A stretch of 8,499 nucleotides of DNA. It comes from Bifidobacteriaceae bacterium. Lineage in GTDB: Bacteria > Actinomycetota > Actinomycetes > Actinomycetales > WQXJ01. The stretch covers positions 1-8,499 of the forward strand of contig JAIRNM010000389.1 of assembly GCA_031258055.1 (NCBI GenBank). The letters are read 5' to 3'. The notes below the pieces were generated by a model. The model had not been told where the DNA came from, ran no database searches, and worked only from the letters and a program-made list of their open reading frames with translations. Position numbers and translations under genes: made by a program. Position 1 is the first letter of the stretch. Every line of letters starts with the position of its first letter. Below are positions 1-5,360 of this stretch, in pieces.

Positions 1-368
1 TTTGACTCACCGTCAATCACGAGTTCAATTGGCCTGGCGGTGCGGATAACAATTTCGCCGTCCCTCGGCACGGAAGCAGCCGGACCGGGCGCGACGAGGT
101 CCCGCTCTGAATAATCGATGTGTTCTTGCGCCAAGACCCCGCCAACTGAACCAGCGAAGGTGGTGACCTCGCGGCTTTCGTCGTTAACCGTAATGGTGAC
201 GGTCTTGTGGGTGGCGCTGAATCCGGCTATGCCAGCAGCGGCCACTGCCAGGACAGCTACTCGTGCCGCTAGTTTGAAACCGTGGCCACGGGCCTGGGCT
301 CGGCGCGCTTGGCTCTCGCGAGCCTGGCTTCGGCGGGTCGGCGCGGCATGGCCGCAGGGATGAGTCAT
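1..368 (-). CDS. rpfB: RpfB-like resuscitation-promoting factor, N-terminal part (runs off the left edge)
   Basis: My own minus-strand translation gives about 122 residues from the ATG at 366-368. A basic, Arg/Gln-rich cytoplasmic stretch (1-32) is followed by one hydrophobic segment (about 33-50, Ala/Val/Leu-rich), a signal or membrane anchor. A DUF348-type domain follows from about residue 55, with the recognisable TVTITVNDESREVTTFAG segment and then VGGVLAQEHI. A second such repeat seems to begin at the edge (ARPIELVIDG). In RpfB, DUF348 repeats precede a G5 domain and a lysozyme-like muralytic domain that cleaves peptidoglycan and wakes dormant cells; those parts lie outside the window. 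Its place after metG-tatD matches known actinobacterial order. The start is uncertain: GGGAG (384-388) lies 15 bases from the ATG but 9 bases from an in-frame TTG at 372-374, which would add two residues. Confidence 0.85.
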   Translation of the reverse strand, partial: MTHPCGHAAPTRRSQARESQARRAQARGHGFKLAARVAVLAVAAAGIAGFSATHKTVTITVNDESREVTTFAGSVGGVLAQEHIDYSERDLVAPGPAASVPRDGEIVIRTARPIELVIDGES

Positions 369-383
369 CGACAAGACGCAATA

Positions 384-422
384 CTCCCGGGAGGGTCGGG
401 TACACAGGTACTTGACCGACCC
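384..422 (-). promoter_or_regulatory. rpfB leader: two-tier hairpin next to a palindrome containing the Shine-Dalgarno
   Basis: CTCCCGGGAG at 384-393 is a perfect 10-base palindrome, and its GGGAG half is the only plausible ribosome-binding site of rpfB. It abuts an inverted repeat at 393-422: a 7-base arm pair (GGGTCGG/CCGACCC), a 4-base TTGA bulge on one side, and an inner GTAC-ACAG-GTAC stem-loop (plus-strand reading). Both could act as an operator in DNA. If transcribed, they could act in RNA by hiding the ribosome-binding site. The structure is seen directly; the regulatory role is inference. Confidence 0.45.
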
Positions 423-424
423 TA
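419..424 (-). promoter_or_regulatory. Candidate -10 box for rpfB
   Basis: On the minus strand this reads TAGGGT, a good actinobacterial TANNNT -10. No convincing -35 lies 16-18 bases upstream. Transcription would start near 410-412, inside the inverted repeat, so with this promoter the dyad would be an operator rather than an RNA hairpin. Confidence 0.3.
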
Positions 425-509
425 ACCGATTTGCCGCGAAGATGCGAGCCCTGAATACTCCCTTTAGGCCCGATTCAGTAGTAGTACAGGCCGGTGCTTC
501 ACGAAAGCT

Positions 510-1358
510 TCACCAATTTCCGTATACTTCGCTGGTGTTTCGCTGAATCTGTTGGCAGGCGCCCTCAATTGAAAGGCCCATCCGCTCGGCCAGCACAGCC
601 ATAGTTAGCGGGACCATATAGGGCGCGTTGGGCCGTCCCCGGAAGGGATCGGGCGTCAGATATGGGGCGTCCGTTTCCACCAGGATGAGTTCGCGTGGCA
701 GTTCGCTGACAGCGTGCCGAAGCTCTTCACCGGACTTGAAAGTAACGGTGCCCGCGAATGAGCAATACCAGCCCTGTTTAGCCGCGAGGGCAGCCATTTG
801 CCGGTCGCCGGAAAAGCAATGGAAAACAGTCCGCTCCGGGGCGCCGTCGCGGAGCAGAGTTTCGATGACGTCGTCGTGGGCGTCACGGTCATGAATCTGC
901 AAGGCTAGGCCTAGCTGTTTGGCCAGAGCGATATGGTCACGGAAAGCCCGCATTTGGGCCGGACGCCCTTTAAGGCCGGTGCGGAAATAGTCCAGGCCGG
1001 TTTCGCCTATAGCACGCACCCTGTCGTTTGATTGGGCCAGTTCGACGATCTCGGCAAAGGCCTCTTGGTAACCGTTGGATTGGGCCAAGCGAGCGGCATC
1101 GTTCGGGTGAATAGCGATAGCGCCAACCACCGCTCGATTGTTGATCGCCACTTCCACCGTCCAGCGGGCGGACTTCAGGTCGCAGCCGCATTGGACTATT
1201 CGGCTGACTCCCGCCGCCTCGGCTTGGGCAACCTGTTGATCCAGTGCTAAAGGCTCGGCCGGGAAATACTGCGACGGCTCAATGTGGGTGTGGTTATCGG
1301 TTACCGGATAGGGCAGCGGCGCGGGTAACGGCGGGTAGGAACGGTCGGAAGCCATCAT
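510..1358 (-). CDS. tatD: TatD-family metal-dependent hydrolase / DNase
   Basis: The product has 282 residues, close to the usual 260-300 of the TatD/YcfH branch of the amidohydrolase superfamily (TIM barrel). Metal ligands are in order: HTH near the N-terminus (H23, H25), E119 in GETGLDYF, H156 in the HDRDAHDD segment, H180 in FHCFSG, and D230 in ETDAPYLTP. The typical RGRPNAP motif follows. Members are divalent-metal 3'-5' exonucleases, implicated in DNA repair or cleanup of damaged DNA; the exact cellular role here cannot be read from the sequence. The ATG at 1356-1358 overlaps the metG stop codon as ATGA, so translation is probably coupled to metG. A second ATG follows directly (1353-1355). 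About 20 extra residues, rich in Pro, precede the HxH motif. The gene ends 136 bases before rpfB. Confidence 0.93.
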   Translation of the reverse strand: MMASDRSYPPLPAPLPYPVTDNHTHIEPSQYFPAEPLALDQQVAQAEAAGVSRIVQCGCDLKSARWTVEVAINNRAVVGAIAIHPNDAARLAQSNGYQEAFAEIVELAQSNDRVRAIGETGLDYFRTGLKGRPAQMRAFRDHIALAKQLGLALQIHDRDAHDDVIETLLRDGAPERTVFHCFSGDRQMAALAAKQGWYCSFAGTVTFKSGEELRHAVSELPRELILVETDAPYLTPDPFRGRPNAPYMVPLTMAVLAERMGLSIEGACQQIQRNTSEVYGNW

Positions 1359-3190
1359 TCAGCCGCCAGGCGGGCGTTTTCTTCCCGCACCACTGAAGGG
1401 TCGAGTTTGGTGAAGATAGGGCTGGCTGGCGGGACCGACTGTCCCGGAGGCAACAATTCGCGCCGCCAAGCGGGGGCGGGGCGAGTGTCGCCGCGGCCGT
1501 AATTGCCGGTGATGATGGGATAGCGGCGGGAGGGATCGTCCAGGTCCGTGACTTCTTCCACGAACGGTTGATCCCCGAAGGGACGGTCGTAGCCGAGGGC
1601 GGCATCGACCGCTTTGGCCGAATGGGGCAGGAAGGGCGCCAGCAAAGTGTTGCAATCCGACACGCATTGCGCGGCCACATGCAATACGTCAGCCAGGCGA
1701 GCGCGTTCTTGCTCATCGCCTTTGGCGAGTTTCCAAGGGGCCGTATCAGCCAGATACTTGTTGACTTCACTGACTGTTTTCATGGCGGCTGTAATAGCAG
1801 CCTTTTGGCGGTGGGCCCGAATGTTCCGGCCGACCTCACCGAAGGCCAGTTCAGTAGCACGCAGGACGGCTTTGTCTTCCGCCGCTGGCTCGGTTGGCGC
1901 GGGGGGTATAACACCCAGGTTCTTGTGGATCAGATTCACGGTCCGGTTGACCAGATTGCCCCAACCGGCCACAAGCTCTGAGTTGGTCCGGCGGACGAAT
2001 TCTTCCCAAGTGAATTCGGCGTCTTGATTCTCTGGCCCGGCCACAGCGATGAAGTAGCGCAAGGCGTCCGGCTGGTACCGCGAAAGCATGTCTCGCACCA
2101 AAATCACTCGGCCACGGGAGGAGGAGAATTGTTGGCCGCCAATGTTCAAGAACTCGGAGGAGACAACCTCGGTTGGCAGATTCAGGTCGCCATAGATTCC
2201 AGGTTCGCCGCCGCGTGATCCTTCGCCGTTGTAGCCGAGCAATTCGGCCGGCCAAATCTGGGAATGGAAGGTTATGTTGTCCTTGCCCATGAAGTAATAG
2301 GAACGGGCTTCAGGCGAGTTCCACCATTCACGCCAACGTTCGCCGTCCGCCTTTTCGCCTGTCTTCAGGGCCAGCCGACGTGCCCATTCGATGGAGGCGG
2401 AGAGATAGCCGACCACCGCGTCGAACCAGACGTAGATGCGCTTATTCGGATTGTCCTCCCAGCCGGCTAGCGGTACTGGAATACCCCAATCGATGTCTCT
2501 GGTCATAGCCCGTGGCCGGACATCTTCAAGGAGGTTGAAGGAGAACTTGAGGACATTCGGGCGCCAGTCGCCTCTGGTTTCGAGCCAAGCCGCTAGCGCT
2601 TCCACTAGAGACGGCAGATCAAGGAAGAAATGATTCGACTGGACGAACTTGGGTGTCTCACCGTTGATCCGGGAGCGGGGATTAACCAGATCAATCGGGT
2701 CGAGTTGGTTGCCGCAGTTGTCGCACTGGTCGCCCCGGGCGCCATCAAAACCGCAGATCGGACAGGTTCCCTCAATGAAACGGTCAGGCAAGGTGCGCCC
2801 AGTGGAGGGTGAGATGGCCCCCATGGTGGTCTTCTCAACCATGTAGCCGTTCTTATAGACCGTCTTGAACATTTCCTGCACCACGGCGTAATGGTTGCGG
2901 GTGGTGGTGCGGGTAAACAGGTCGTAGGCCAGCCCCAAACGGTGCAGGTCCTCGACTATCACGCGGTTGTACCGGTCGGCCAGGGCTTGGGCGCTGATTC
3001 CCTCTTCTTCGGCCTGGACCAGGATCGGGGTGCCGTGTTCATCGGTCCCCGAAACCATCAGGACATCGTTGCCCGCCATCCGCATATGGCGCGAGAAAAC
3101 ATCGGAAGGAACGCCGAAGCCAGCCACGTGACCAATGTGCCTGGGGCCGTTGGCATAGGGCCAGGCCACTGCCGAAAGAACGCGATTCAT
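1355..3190 (-). CDS. metG: Methionyl-tRNA synthetase
   Basis: This 611-residue class I aminoacyl-tRNA synthetase charges tRNA-Met with methionine in the cytoplasm. The Rossmann core begins with [12 protein letters not shown], the HIGH motif being residues 18-21. A zinc knuckle follows (C143, C146, C156, C159; CPIC...CDNC). The catalytic loop [14 protein letters not shown] (347-360) stands where KMSKS is expected. The segment [20 protein letters not shown] (378-397) is typical of the family. An alpha-helical anticodon-binding domain completes the protein, with no C-terminal Arc1p-like tRNA-binding domain. Oddity: the first Lys of KMSKS is Gln (Q354) and the second is Ser (S357). Loss of the second Lys fits what I recall of actinobacterial KFSSSR-type enzymes, but loss of the first is unusual. 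A candidate promoter ends just ahead of the ATG, suggesting a leaderless mRNA. It is the first gene of the metG-tatD(-rpfB) run. Confidence 0.97.
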   Translation of the reverse strand: MNRVLSAVAWPYANGPRHIGHVAGFGVPSDVFSRHMRMAGNDVLMVSGTDEHGTPILVQAEEEGISAQALADRYNRVIVEDLHRLGLAYDLFTRTTTRNHYAVVQEMFKTVYKNGYMVEKTTMGAISPSTGRTLPDRFIEGTCPICGFDGARGDQCDNCGNQLDPIDLVNPRSRINGETPKFVQSNHFFLDLPSLVEALAAWLETRGDWRPNVLKFSFNLLEDVRPRAMTRDIDWGIPVPLAGWEDNPNKRIYVWFDAVVGYLSASIEWARRLALKTGEKADGERWREWWNSPEARSYYFMGKDNITFHSQIWPAELLGYNGEGSRGGEPGIYGDLNLPTEVVSSEFLNIGGQQFSSSRGRVILVRDMLSRYQPDALRYFIAVAGPENQDAEFTWEEFVRRTNSELVAGWGNLVNRTVNLIHKNLGVIPPAPTEPAAEDKAVLRATELAFGEVGRNIRAHRQKAAITAAMKTVSEVNKYLADTAPWKLAKGDEQERARLADVLHVAAQCVSDCNTLLAPFLPHSAKAVDAALGYDRPFGDQPFVEEVTDLDDPSRRYPIITGNYGRGDTRPAPAWRRELLPPGQSVPPASPIFTKLDPSVVREENARLAAE

Positions 3191-3197
3191 AAGGGCA

Positions 3198-3226
3198 AGC
3201 CTACTTGGGCTGGCCCGTCCGGTCAG
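3198..3226 (-). promoter_or_regulatory. Candidate metG promoter, probably leaderless
   Basis: On the minus strand, CTGACC (3221-3226; TGAC core of the -35) is followed after 17 bases by TAGGCT (3198-3203; TANNNT -10). Seven bases then precede the metG ATG, so transcription should start at or next to the A of ATG. No good Shine-Dalgarno is present, which agrees with a leaderless mRNA, common in Actinomycetota. Confidence 0.5.
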
Positions 3227-3249
3227 CGTTTCCGCCTCGGCTTAGTGGC

Positions 3250-3305
3250 CGATGCCGTCCGCGCCCGGCCCAGCTTTCCTTACGGGCGCGCCGACCACGG
3301 CATCG
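3250..3305. repeat. Bipartite inverted repeat upstream of metG
   Basis: Outer arms CGATGCCGT (3250-3258) and ACGGCATCG (3297-3305) are perfect 9-base complements. Inside them, CGCGCCCG (3260-3267) and CGGGCGCG (3283-3290) are perfect 8-base complements around a 15-base loop. The only interruptions are one base on the left and six on the right. It lies between the divergent metG and vapB1 promoters, upstream of both, so it need not be in either mRNA. It has no T-tract on either side. Role unknown: a protein-binding dyad, a small RNA or a remnant element. Confidence 0.6.
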
Positions 3306-3437
3306 CCCAATGCCACTCCACGACTTCGGGAGGCGGCGCTGGCCGACCCGCCGATTGGGCACGGTCCGGATGGCGTTAGCTGCGGGCACTCCGGTCCGAG
3401 CGTCGCCGGTCTATATGATATGAGGATCATATATTAG
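3252..3437 (+). pseudogene. Possible decayed 5' end of rsmI (16S rRNA C1402 2'-O-methyltransferase)
   Basis: This 61-codon frame opens 62 bases from, and divergent to, metG. It contains FLTGAPTTASPNATPRLREA, which by eye resembles the RsmI N-terminus (consensus roughly LVLAGTPIGN..DASPRLRE.LA). The similarity stops after ALADPP: the expected AAEDTR is absent and the frame closes at TAG 3435-3437, just before the ribosome-binding site of vapB1. rsmI lies close to metG in many actinobacteria, so a truncation caused by arrival of the toxin-antitoxin patch is conceivable. Against it, the first glycine loop is not conserved, and the same bases form a strong inverted repeat. It may simply be a chance frame. 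Confidence 0.2.
3412..3433 (+). promoter_or_regulatory. vapB1 operator/promoter dyad
   Basis: TATATGAT and ATCATATA are perfect 8-base inverted arms separated by 6 bases, an AT-rich patch in GC-rich surroundings. TATGAT (3414-3419) inside the left arm is a good -10 box, though I see no clear -35. The dyad sits 13 bases before the antitoxin start. This is the expected site for autoregulation by a VapB RHH dimer or VapBC complex; that role is inference from the family. Confidence 0.6.
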
Positions 3438-3441
3438 GAGG
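3436..3441 (+). promoter_or_regulatory. Ribosome-binding site of vapB1
   Basis: AGGAGG, a full-strength Shine-Dalgarno, lies 5 bases before the ATG at 3447 and fixes the antitoxin start. It is much stronger than the signals ahead of the other antitoxins in this window. Confidence 0.8.
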
Positions 3442-3446
3442 TTGGC

Positions 3447-3680
3447 ATGGCGGGCAAAGCGGTGACCCTCTATCTTGACGAACGGGTGCTTGATGGAGCC
3501 AAGGCGGGAGCGGCCCAGCGGGGCCTGTCGTTATCCGCCTACGTCAACCAGCGTCTCGCGCTTGAGCGGCGACCCTGGCCGGACGATGTGCTGGGGCTGC
3601 TCGGTTCGCTCAAGGATGAGCCGCTTGAGGTGCCGGAGGAACTGCCCTGGGATGCCGATTCGAACCGGGTCGGCTTGTGA
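3447..3680 (+). CDS. vapB: VapB-type ribbon-helix-helix antitoxin (pair 1)
   Basis: This 77-residue protein looks like a type II antitoxin. The N-terminal part (about 4-40) reads as a ribbon-helix-helix fold: a beta strand KAVTLYLDE, then two helices divided by the RGLSLSAY turn. It should dimerise and bind the 8-base-arm dyad just upstream. The acidic C-terminal part, with Trp residues and Pro turns (PWPDDVLGLLGSLKDEPLEV, about 48-67), matches the tail by which VapB proteins wrap around and block the PIN toxin. A perfect AGGAGG precedes the ATG by 5 bases. Its TGA overlaps the GTG of vapC1 by 4 bases (GTGA), giving coupled translation with the antitoxin first. The fold assignment is by eye, but the toxin next door makes it firm. 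Confidence 0.87.
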   Translation: MAGKAVTLYLDERVLDGAKAGAAQRGLSLSAYVNQRLALERRPWPDDVLGLLGSLKDEPLEVPEELPWDADSNRVGL

Positions 3681-4072
3681 TTCTGCTGGACACGAGCATC
3701 TGCGTCGAATTGCTCAGGGGCACATCGGTTGAGGCGGCCAGGCGGTTCTCGGCGGCGGCGCCCGACGACGTCAGGATCCCGGCAGTAGTCGGCGCCGAGT
3801 TGCTGTTCGGCGCCAGGAAGAGCGGTTCTGAGAAGGCTTTGGTCGCCACGCGGGCGTTCATTAGCGGGGTGGGAACAGTTGCGTTCGACGCATCGTGCGC
3901 TGAGCATTACGGGGTTTTACGGCACACTTTGCAGGTGGCGGGAACGCCCATCGGCCCGAACGACCTGCTGATCGCGGCGACAGCGCTAGCCCACGGCGCG
4001 ATCCTGGCCACAGCCAACACTGACGAGTTCGCGCGGGTCCCAGGTTTGACCGTTGAGAACTGGCGTGACTGA
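3677..4072 (+). CDS. vapC: VapC-type PIN-domain ribonuclease toxin (pair 1)
   Basis: This 131-residue protein is a single PIN domain of typical VapC length. All four acidic metal-binding positions are seen: D5 in ILLDTSICVELL, E41 in VVGAELLFGARKS, D96 in IGPNDLLIAA, and D116 in TANTDEFARV. VapC toxins are Mg2+/Mn2+-dependent endoribonucleases that cut tRNA or rRNA and arrest growth unless bound by VapB. The target cannot be told from the sequence; the FGARKS and GPNDLLIAA segments suggest the branch related to FitB and VapC of pathogens. The start is GTG, embedded in the vapB1 stop as GTGA, so its translation should depend on that of the antitoxin. The gene ends 166 bases before the converging vapC2. 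Confidence 0.93.
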   Translation: MILLDTSICVELLRGTSVEAARRFSAAAPDDVRIPAVVGAELLFGARKSGSEKALVATRAFISGVGTVAFDASCAEHYGVLRHTLQVAGTPIGPNDLLIAATALAHGAILATANTDEFARVPGLTVENWRD

Positions 4073-4112
4073 CCTCTCGGCCTGTCCACGGGCGAAGCGG
4101 GAGTTGCCAGAC

Positions 4113-4181
4113 CCGCAAACGCAATGTTGGAGATGCCGCAAACGCGATACCGGAACCTCCGCAAATGCTATGCCAGTGAGC
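4113..4181. repeat. Tandem repeat, three 23-base units, between converging toxin genes
   Basis: A 13-base core CCGCAAAYGCNAT recurs at 4113, 4136 and 4159, exactly 23 bases apart, followed each time by ten less conserved bases often resembling RYYRGWR. A fainter copy may lie at about 4090-4112 (GTTGCCAGA resembles the end of unit 3, ATGCCAGT). It fills much of the 166-base gap between vapC1 and vapC2. The 23-base period is not a multiple of three, so it does not encode a peptide repeat. The rest of the gap shows no gene and no clear terminator. Confidence 0.6.
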
Positions 4182-4238
4182 GAGGTGGGGTGTCTGGGAG
4201 GATTTCGGGGCGGTGAGTCCAGGATCAGGGTTGCGAGT

Positions 4239-4772
4239 TCATTGCCCCGATAGTTCGCTGTCAAGACGCTTAGACGTGTCGGGGGCGGCTGGTCTAACCA
4301 CTTGTTGGTTGGCGTCGCAGTGGTCGGCGACGGCATGAAGGTGGGGATAAGAAGTCACCAGGGTGTAGGCGGCGCCCACCGCCTCGTAGGTGGGTTGTGC
4401 GCGGCGGTCGCAGGTCAGGAGGGTCAGGTTGTGCTCACGCGCGGTAGCTGCGACAAGGCCGTCCCAAACCGCGCCGCCAACTACTCCCTTGGCGACAAAG
4501 CGGCGTAAGGCGTCCGCTGCCGCTTGCGCGGACAGGAAACGCGAATCGGGAAAATTCTCCTCGATCAGCCTGAGCGCGTCGGCGCCGGACAGCCGGTTGG
4601 GTGGTGGTAGGCGCGTCCCAGCGGACAACGTCTCGAAGACGGCGTGCCCGGCGAGGCCAAGGCGCCGACCGGCGGTCGCCTCTGCTACCGCCGTATGGGC
4701 GGGATGCTCCGGGTTGATCAGGGCGAGGGCGGCACTGGTGTCCAGAAGCAGGGTGTCAGCGCTGGTCGGCAA
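4239..4772 (-). CDS. vapC: VapC-type PIN-domain ribonuclease toxin with C-terminal tail (pair 2)
   Basis: The PIN domain shows all four acidic sites (numbered from the TTG start): D11 in LLLDTSAALALIN, E47 in GHAVFETLSA, D103 in GAVWDGLVAATA, and D121 in LTLLTCDRRA. It is therefore likely an active metal-dependent endoribonuclease, held off by the AbrB-type antitoxin encoded just ahead. I chose the TTG at 4770-4772 because GGAGGGAG (4780-4787) lies 7 bases before it and the protein then begins just ahead of the first PIN strand. It overlaps the antitoxin by 17 bases. A longer open frame up to 4841 would run inside the antitoxin gene and is unlikely. At about 177 residues it is longer than the usual 125-145. 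The extra ~38 residues (from about TSYPHLHAVADHC onward) are polar and match nothing I know, and may be a read-out into downstream DNA. Confidence 0.9.
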   Translation of the reverse strand: MPTSADTLLLDTSAALALINPEHPAHTAVAEATAGRRLGLAGHAVFETLSAGTRLPPPNRLSGADALRLIEENFPDSRFLSAQAAADALRRFVAKGVVGGAVWDGLVAATAREHNLTLLTCDRRAQPTYEAVGAAYTLVTSYPHLHAVADHCDANQQVVRPAAPDTSKRLDSELSGQ

Positions 4773-4986
4773 GGCGGAACTCCCTCCATTGGTCGGCCGT
4801 CCAGTCCAGGCCGCTGCGTAGTTGGAGCCGCCCATCGACATTGGTCAAAGGAGACTGGGTGGGCACGTCAATACGTACTGAGGCTCCGTCGACCGTGATG
4901 TCGAGGGCCCCGGGAACCAGGCCGACCGCCGTCCTAATGCTACGGGGTATTACCACCCGGCCAGCCTTATCCATGGTTGTTAGCAT
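4756..4986 (-). CDS. vapB: AbrB/MazE-fold antitoxin (pair 2)
   Basis: This 76-residue protein has a clear N-terminal SpoVT/AbrB swapped-hairpin domain, TTMDKAGRVVIPRSIRTAVG (3-22), then GLVPGALDITVDGASVRIDV. The domain dimerises and binds DNA. The C-terminal part (about 47-76, LTNVDGRLQLRSGLDWTADQ and onward) should be the toxin-binding tail. It precedes and overlaps the PIN toxin by 17 bases on the same strand, the standard antitoxin-first arrangement. The start ATG at 4984-4986 has no good Shine-Dalgarno; a second ATG is four codons in. The fold is unrelated to the RHH antitoxins of pairs 1 and 3, so cross-neutralisation is unlikely. Confidence 0.92.
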   Translation of the reverse strand: MLTTMDKAGRVVIPRSIRTAVGLVPGALDITVDGASVRIDVPTQSPLTNVDGRLQLRSGLDWTADQWREFRLADQR

Positions 4987-5006
4987 GGTATGACGCTACC
5001 ACGCAG

Positions 5007-5012
5007 ATAGTA
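5007..5012 (-). promoter_or_regulatory. Candidate -10 box for the AbrB-PIN pair
   Basis: TACTAT on the minus strand lies 20 bases before the vapB2 ATG. This would give a leader of only about 14 bases, consistent with the lack of a Shine-Dalgarno. There is no recognisable -35. An imperfect dyad (GTTAGCAT/ACGCTACC) at 4979-5000 spans the start codon and could be the AbrB-type operator. Confidence 0.3.
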
Positions 5013-5085
5013 CGCCACCGCCATCCTGGCGCCGCCATATCAAGCGAGTTGGCGAGCCAGGCCAAGGCTGCGCCCAGGCGCTGCT

Positions 5086-5127
5086 GATGCATCTAAGCGC
5101 ATCTTCTTGATGCCGAGTATGATGCAA
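5086..5127 (+). promoter_or_regulatory. vapB3 promoter region with clustered GATGC/GCATC motifs
   Basis: GATGC occurs at 5086, 5109, 5121 and, inside the gene, 5154; its complement GCATC occurs at 5089 and 5099. The first pair forms the palindrome GATGCATC, and the copies at 5086 and 5099 form a dyad. TATGAT (5118-5123) is a good -10 box ending 6 bases before the antitoxin ATG. With no Shine-Dalgarno present, the mRNA is probably leaderless. The cluster is a plausible operator for the RHH antitoxin. Confidence 0.5.
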
Positions 5128-5129
5128 CT

Positions 5130-5360
5130 ATGCGCACCACATTGACGCTTTCTGATGCGACTTTAGAGCGGGCTCGGCGAGTGGCGAAAGACAGGGGACT
5201 CGGACTGTCGAAGCTGATAGACGAGGCCGCGACCATCGGCCTGACGCAAATGAGCGGCCCAGTCGCCATCGTCCCCGACTCCAGTACCGGCTTCCCGACC
5301 TTCTCCGCGGGTGTCCGCACCACGCGGGCCGATGTCGAGTGGGCCAAGGACGCCGAGTGA
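5130..5360 (+). CDS. vapB: VapB-type ribbon-helix-helix antitoxin (pair 3)
   Basis: This 76-residue protein starts with a CopG/VapB-like RHH domain: strand RTTLTLSD, then two helices (ATLERARRVAKDRG and LSKLIDEAATIGL). It should bind the GATGC-rich DNA upstream as a dimer. The C-terminal half (about 41-76), with a Pro-rich linker and FPTFSAGVRTTRADVEWAKD, is the likely toxin-neutralising tail. The ATG at 5130 has no Shine-Dalgarno but follows a TATGAT box by 6 bases, as in leaderless genes. Its TGA overlaps the GTG of vapC3 by 4 bases (GTGA). Apart from the shared fold it has little visible likeness to the pair 1 antitoxin. Confidence 0.88.
   Translation: MRTTLTLSDATLERARRVAKDRGLGLSKLIDEAATIGLTQMSGPVAIVPDSSTGFPTFSAGVRTTRADVEWAKDAE

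Noticed and set aside
369..509. c-di-AMP (ydaO-type) riboswitch ahead of rpfB
   Set aside because: Such riboswitches precede some actinobacterial rpf genes. But the gap is short, I do not recognise the conserved core, and the likely promoter leaves only about 40 bases of leader.
1294..1770. 158-codon minus-strand frame
   Set aside because: It overlaps the metG 3' end and the tatD start in another frame; the metG and tatD products are unmistakable.
2891..3379. 162-codon plus-strand frame
   Set aside because: Mostly antisense to the metG 5' part; no recognisable domain, and it crosses the metG promoter region.
3191..3446. T-box or SAM-type riboswitch ahead of metG
   Set aside because: No T-box motif was found, and the best promoter places the transcription start at the metG ATG, leaving no leader RNA.
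4113..4181. CRISPR array
   Set aside because: Only three imperfect 13-base cores with 10-base linkers. Real arrays have longer identical repeats and 28-40-base spacers, and no cas gene is present.
4773..4841. Longer start for the PIN toxin of pair 2 at 4841
   Set aside because: The added 23 residues run inside the antitoxin gene. A good GGAGGGAG lies 7 bases before the TTG at 4772.
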